NCBI GenBank assembly: GCA_021732945.1 | Contig: JAKFWB010000026.1 | Span: forward strand, 1-8,862 | Reading direction: 5' to 3' | Source: Porphyrobacter sp. | GTDB taxonomy: Bacteria > Pseudomonadota > Alphaproteobacteria > Sphingomonadales > Sphingomonadaceae | Length of the DNA stretch: 8,862 nucleotides | Shown: positions 5,788-8,862 of the stretch, piece by piece | Numbering within the stretch: the first letter of the stretch is position 1 | How the letters are laid out: the number at the start of each line of letters is the position of its first letter | Made by a program: the position numbers and the translations under genes | The notes under the pieces: generated by a model | Told to the model about the DNA's origin: nothing | Database searches by the model: none | Seen by the model: the letters and a program-made list of their open reading frames with translations, nothing else

Positions 5788-7011
5788 ATGGCTACTCTGG
5801 CAAAAGCTCCTGTTGAACAAGTTAGTGGTTGGGCGAGCAAGTCGGTCGCCGACAAGCTTGTCGCCCGCGCGAAGGAACTTCGCGTGTTTCTTTCCGAAAA
5901 CGCAGCAGAAGGGGAAAAACGCCGCAGCCCCACTGATGCGGTCGACAAGATGTTGAAGGAAGAGGGCTTCCTGCAACTGCTTGTTCCCCAGCGGCTGGGC
6001 GGCTTCGGACTTTCACCTACGGATTTCTGCCGCGTGCAGATGGAAATTGCTAAGGGCGACCCTGCAATCAGCTGGGTCATCCAGATCATCAACGGCACCA
6101 CCTGGGTAACCAGCCTTGCGCCCGATAGCGTGCAGGAAACCGTGTTCGCCAACGGGCCGGAGCCCGTATGCGGCGCCTACAACCCTCCGGGCAAGGCCCG
6201 CAAGGTCGATGGCGGCTGGATTATCAACGGTGCGTGGCCCTACATGTCCGGATCGCGCCAAGCGACCTGGACGCAGCAGGGGGTGGTTCTGGAAGGCTAC
6301 GATGGCCCCGTCGTTCCAGGCATCAGCATGTGCTACATCCCGATGTCCGAGTTTGAGATCAAGGATACCTGGTTCGTCAGCGGCATGCAGGGCACAGGCT
6401 CTGACACGGCGATTGCCAAAGATGTGTTCATTCCGGAAGGCCAGATGGTGCTGATGGGCAAGCGTGCCGGCCAGATCGATACGACCAAGAAGCACTTCGG
6501 CGCGCCTTCAGACCTAATCCCAGCCGTGCCGATGGTTCGCACCACTGGCCTGGCCCAGCTGATCGGCGCGGTTGAGGCCATGCTTGAAATCGTGGCGGCG
6601 GAATCGGGCAAGCCGGTGCTGACCACCATGATCGGTCCGCGTACCGGCTCGGGCGCATACATGCGCGATCTGGGTGAAGCAGCGGCGCTTATCGACACTG
6701 CCAAGGCCATTCTCTTCGGCCTCACGGCGAAACTGGATCGGGTTGGGCTTGGCGAGGAATTCACGCTGGAAGAAAAGGCGCAGCACCGCGCTGCCTGTGC
6801 GCAGATGGTCCAGTCGATCCACGCCGCCAGCGAATCCCTGATGTTCCAGGCCGGATCTTCGGGCTTCTCGCTGGAAAAGCCGATCAACCGCTACTGGCGC
6901 GATATCTCTATGGCGCTCCGGCACATCCAGAATATCCCCACGATCGGTTACGAGATCCGGGGCCGTGCGCTTGCCGGTGGCGATCCGATCGCCCCTCCGG
7001 GGTCCTACTAA
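5788..7011 (+). CDS. Acyl-CoA dehydrogenase-fold flavin monooxygenase (group D, HsaA/HpaB/NcnH-like)
   Basis: This 407-residue protein has the acyl-CoA dehydrogenase fold in three parts: an N-terminal helical domain (about 15-125, with LLVPQRLGGFGL), a middle beta domain (about 126-230, with GAWPYMSGSRQATW and MQGTGSDTAIAKDVFIPEG), and a C-terminal four-helix domain (about 250-395). The C-terminal segment INRYWRDISMALRHIQNIPTIG resembles reduced-flavin-dependent monooxygenases (Acyl-CoA_dh_2 type) such as HsaA and NcnH. I do not see the usual catalytic-base pattern of true acyl-CoA dehydrogenases, but this was judged by eye. The likely reaction is hydroxylation using FMNH2 or FADH2 and O2. 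It would need a flavin reductase, none of which is obvious nearby except possibly the nitroreductase or OYE. The start at 5788 has AAAGGA 8 bases upstream. It is the last gene of the operon, 21 bases after tetR, and converges on the hydrolase remnant 6 bases away. A true dehydrogenase remains possible. Confidence 0.82.
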   Translation: MATLAKAPVEQVSGWASKSVADKLVARAKELRVFLSENAAEGEKRRSPTDAVDKMLKEEGFLQLLVPQRLGGFGLSPTDFCRVQMEIAKGDPAISWVIQIINGTTWVTSLAPDSVQETVFANGPEPVCGAYNPPGKARKVDGGWIINGAWPYMSGSRQATWTQQGVVLEGYDGPVVPGISMCYIPMSEFEIKDTWFVSGMQGTGSDTAIAKDVFIPEGQMVLMGKRAGQIDTTKKHFGAPSDLIPAVPMVRTTGLAQLIGAVEAMLEIVAAESGKPVLTTMIGPRTGSGAYMRDLGEAAALIDTAKAILFGLTAKLDRVGLGEEFTLEEKAQHRAACAQMVQSIHAASESLMFQAGSSGFSLEKPINRYWRDISMALRHIQNIPTIGYEIRGRALAGGDPIAPPGSY

Positions 7012-7017
7012 GCGCAA

Positions 7018-7817
7018 CTAGACAGCTTCGATCAGGCGCGCGCGAAAGAACTCAAGTATTTCGTCGCGCGCCTGAACCGTGGGCTGACCCGCCTCGTCAA
7101 TTGGGTGCAGCGTAACCACGGTGTGGGGTGCTTTTAAGCGGAGCGTTGGGATTGGCGGCGCTGTCCTGCAGTACCGTGCCGACAAACTTGTCTCCCAGCG
7201 CGTTTTCATATGCCGCAAACTTCGCCGAAGAGCAGAAGGCATCGCCCTCGAAGCGATAGGCCCTTCCCGTCAGGTCTTTGTCCTCCGATCGCTGATTCAC
7301 GCGGGCCAGTTCGCTTTGGTGGATCGCAAGAGCGGCAGCATCATGCATGGGCAATGATGGCTGCGACAGGACCGGTGCAACCACCGATTTCATCATGTTC
7401 AAGGTAAACTTGCCGGTAAAGCACATGCTGATGGCGACAACCCGTGGCCGCCACAATCCTTGCGCGCCAGCGCCGCCAAGGCCCGCTGCCACTGCGTTCC
7501 CGGGCTGGATTTGTTTGCCGCAAAGGCGCGGAATTCCCGGGTGATGCAGGTGCGCGGAAGCGAAACCATGGTGCCAGACCACCGGGCATTACGCCGTCCC
7601 TGCCGAACAGCGATGGCATGTAGACGGTAAGCCCGGCATCGCGCACCCAGCGGGCGAAACGCGCCACGTAAGGGCTGATCCCCGGCATTTCCGACATCAC
7701 GATAACCGCCGGCCCCTGGCCTGCGACATAGACGCGCCGGGCCTTGCCCAGCAGTTCGATCTCGCGTTGTTCGAAATCTTCCAGCTTGTCGCGTTTGCTT
7801 GGGTCAAATGGCGGCAT
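7018..7817 (-). pseudogene. Dienelactone hydrolase family protein, reading frame broken by three frameshifts
   Basis: The minus strand encodes a recognisable dienelactone-hydrolase-like alpha/beta hydrolase of about 266 residues, but in shifting frames. Segment 1 (7817 to about 7572) starts at an ATG with GAGGAG 9 bases upstream and gives MSEMPGISPYVARFARW and YMPSLFGRDG. Segment 2 (about 7569 to 7442) gives RTCITREFRAFAANKSS. Segment 3 (about 7441 to 7125) holds the nucleophile elbow SMCFTG and FEGD. Segment 4 (about 7130 to 7018) gives APHTVVTLHPIDEAG and ends at TAG. The breaks fit loss of one base near 7570-7571, loss of one G in the run at 7441-7443, and gain of one A in AAAA around 7131-7134. 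The expected Cys-Asp-His triad is still present. Family members hydrolyse lactones of ring-cleavage pathways. It follows the nitroreductase gene by 18 bases. It is either a recent pseudogene or intact with sequencing errors. Confidence 0.85.
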
Positions 7818-7835
7818 CAGGTATCGCTCCTCGTG

Positions 7836-8414
7836 CTAGGCAACCAGGCATGCCACTTCGAACGGCAATCGCGGGTTGCGCGGATAGAGGCTTTGCTTGT
7901 CGCCATAACCAAGCGTGCAGATGAAATTGGCCCGCCAGCGCCCATCGGGAAAGAATTCCCGGTTGATCGCCGCTGTATCGAAGCCCGACATCGGCCCGCA
8001 ATCCAGCCCGATCCCGCGCGCGGAGATGATCATGTAGGCACCCTGCAACGGCACGTTGCGCGCCAGCAGATCGGCAATCACATCATCCTTGCCCGCAAAG
8101 ACCGAAGCAAAATCGCGCGACGGGAACAGCTCTGGCATTTCCTCGTAAAAGCGGGTGTCGGCCGCCACGATGGCGGTGACCGGCGCGGACTTTACCTTGG
8201 CCACGTTCCCTTCGTTCACGCAGTCCAGCAAGCGCTGCTTCGCCTCGTCGCTGCTTACGAAGACAAAGCGGGCGGGACAGGAATTCGCCGCCGTCGGCCC
8301 CCATTTCAGGTGATCGTACAATTCCCGCAAGATCGCCTCGCTTACTGGTTTTTCAGTGTAGCCATTGAATGTTCGCGCTTCCGAGAAAACCGGATCGAGA
8401 TTGGTCTCGCTCAT
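7836..8414 (-). CDS. Nitroreductase-family FMN oxidoreductase, RutE-like (malonic semialdehyde reductase/nitroreductase)
   Basis: This 192-residue protein closely resembles RutE of the pyrimidine degradation pathway (about 196 residues). It shares EARTFNGYTEKPVS (12-25), LKWGPTAANSCPARFVFV (36-53), the APVTAIVAADTRFYEEMPELFP region (77-98), GLDCGPMSGFD (136-146) and a C-terminal LGYGD (168-172) plus PRLPFEVAC. These surround the FMN site of the nitroreductase fold. Biochemically it should be an NAD(P)H-dependent FMN enzyme reducing aldehydes, nitro groups or quinones. No other rut genes are present, so a role in uracil breakdown is not supported here. The start at 8414 is chosen because AAGGGGG lies about 6 bases upstream and the ATG overlaps the HxlR stop (ATGA, 8414-8411). 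A longer in-frame extension upstream merely reads through the regulator gene. It could also supply reduced flavin to the monooxygenase, which is speculative. Confidence 0.9.
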   Translation of the reverse strand: MSETNLDPVFSEARTFNGYTEKPVSEAILRELYDHLKWGPTAANSCPARFVFVSSDEAKQRLLDCVNEGNVAKVKSAPVTAIVAADTRFYEEMPELFPSRDFASVFAGKDDVIADLLARNVPLQGAYMIISARGIGLDCGPMSGFDTAAINREFFPDGRWRANFICTLGYGDKQSLYPRNPRLPFEVACLVA

Positions 8415-8785
8415 ACTTGCCCCCTTGTGTTGCTGCCATGGTTCTCCCACCAGGCCATCAGCGACTTGATGGTCGGCTCCAGCTCTCGTGTGGCATCGGT
8501 CATGGTGTATTCCACGCGCGGCGGCACCTCGGCAAATACCTTGCGCGTTATCAGCCCGTCGGCCTCCAGTTCGCGCAGCTGCTTGGTCAGCACGTGCTGC
8601 GAAACGCCGACGATTGTCTTCTGCAATTCCCCGAAACGATGGGTGCGATGATACAGCAGCCAGAGAATTTCCAGCTTCCATTTCCCCGAAATCATCGTCA
8701 GCGCACGGCGCAGCGATTGATATTCGTGCGGGCTTACATCCCTGTTTTCAGGCCAATTTCCAGGTAATTTCTTGTCCATAGTCAT
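8411..8785 (-). CDS. HxlR-family winged-helix transcriptional regulator
   Basis: This 124-residue protein (122 if the second ATG at 8779 is used) has the HxlR domain. ISGKWKLEILWLL (32-44) is the first helix pattern, RFGELQKTIVGVSQHVLTKQLRELEADGLI (50-79) the helix-turn-helix, and RKVFAEVPPRVEYTMTDATREL (81-102) the wing. AWW near 111-113 lies in the C-terminal dimer helix. HxlR proteins act as dimers, often sensing aldehydes, quinones or other electrophiles; several do so through an N-terminal cysteine, but this protein contains no cysteine. The weak TTGAG before the gene suits ATG 8779 slightly better than 8785. It overlaps the nitroreductase start (ATGA) and probably controls its own operon from the 8786-8862 region. 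Confidence 0.92.
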   Translation of the reverse strand: MTMDKKLPGNWPENRDVSPHEYQSLRRALTMISGKWKLEILWLLYHRTHRFGELQKTIVGVSQHVLTKQLRELEADGLITRKVFAEVPPRVEYTMTDATRELEPTIKSLMAWWENHGSNTRGQV

Positions 8786-8807
8786 CTCAAGGTGACATAC
8801 CCTCTGA

Positions 8808-8821
8808 AAGTGATCCTACTT
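8808..8821. promoter_or_regulatory. Short inverted repeat upstream of the HxlR operon, possible operator
   Basis: AAGT (8808-8811) and ACTT (8818-8821) form an inverted repeat with a 6-base spacer, 23 bases upstream of the regulator start. HxlR-type regulators bind short dyads close to their own promoters, so position fits. The arms are only 4 bases and could be chance. The rest of 8786-8862 must contain the promoter of this operon, but no clear -35/-10 pair stands out. Confidence 0.25.
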
Positions 8822-8862
8822 GTTGGATTCGGGTGTAGGGCCTAGTCTGCGATATGAAAACA

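Noticed and set aside
6992..7002. CCCC-TCC-GGGG hairpin at the end of the monooxygenase gene as a terminator
   Set aside because: Very short, inside the coding sequence and without a T-run; only 6 bases separate the convergent stops, and no clear terminator is visible.
7767..8651. 294-codon plus-strand open frame opposite the nitroreductase and HxlR genes
   Set aside because: Its translation has no family features, while both minus-strand proteins are clear family members.
8415..8681. N-terminal extension of the nitroreductase reading frame through the regulator region
   Set aside because: It reads out of frame across the HxlR gene. RutE-type proteins begin close to the 8414 start, which has its own ribosome binding site.
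8854..8862. Possible start of a divergent plus-strand gene (ATG at 8854)
   Set aside because: Only three codons are visible and there is no well-spaced ribosome binding site.
1..8862. Mobile element, CRISPR array, phage or toxin-antitoxin content
   Set aside because: No transposase, integrase, terminal repeats, direct-repeat arrays or small toxin/antitoxin pairs were seen; all major genes are metabolic or regulatory.

Overview
The window looks like chromosomal or large-plasmid DNA from an aerobic, pollutant-degrading alphaproteobacterium, most likely a sphingomonad (Novosphingobium/Sphingobium type). This is an inference from the GC-rich codon use, tightly packed catabolic genes and protein family mix; no rRNA or other taxonomic marker is present. 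I see no mobile element, CRISPR array, tRNA or rRNA.

Left edge (1-850): the 5' end of an Old Yellow Enzyme family flavoprotein gene (minus strand, cut by the window edge) diverges from a small single-domain globin gene (plus strand). The globin gene converges on a small [3Fe-4S]-type ferredoxin gene (minus strand).

Centre (1061-7011): the core is a Rieske ring-hydroxylating dioxygenase operon on the plus strand. The order is oxygenase alpha subunit, beta subunit, rubredoxin-reductase-type FAD/NAD(P)H reductase, short-chain dehydrogenase/reductase (SDR), TetR regulator, and a flavin monooxygenase of the acyl-CoA dehydrogenase fold. The ferredoxin gene is transcribed divergently from the alpha subunit gene. 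Their 110-base spacer holds a long near-perfect inverted repeat (1097-1127) that overlaps a plausible promoter for the operon. Spacing is tight (18 bp, 5 bp, ATGA overlap, ATGA overlap, 21 bp), so the genes are probably cotranscribed and partly translationally coupled. The predicted electron path is NAD(P)H to reductase to [3Fe-4S] ferredoxin to Rieske centre to mononuclear iron, which corresponds to the DitA/PhdA/NidA style of dioxygenase. The SDR is the natural candidate for oxidising the cis-dihydrodiol. The acyl-CoA-dehydrogenase-fold enzyme probably hydroxylates the substrate or an intermediate, and would need a flavin reductase that is not obvious here. The TetR protein probably controls the system through the palindrome. 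The substrate cannot be read from the sequence.

Right part (7018-8785): a second, minus-strand operon converges on the first. It encodes a cysteine-free HxlR-type regulator, a RutE-like nitroreductase-family flavoprotein (ATGA overlap) and a dienelactone-hydrolase-family protein. The hydrolase reading frame is broken three times, always at or near short homopolymers, while its Cys-Asp-His triad is still recognisable. That makes it either a very young pseudogene or a sequencing artefact. The last 77 bases are the upstream region of the HxlR operon.
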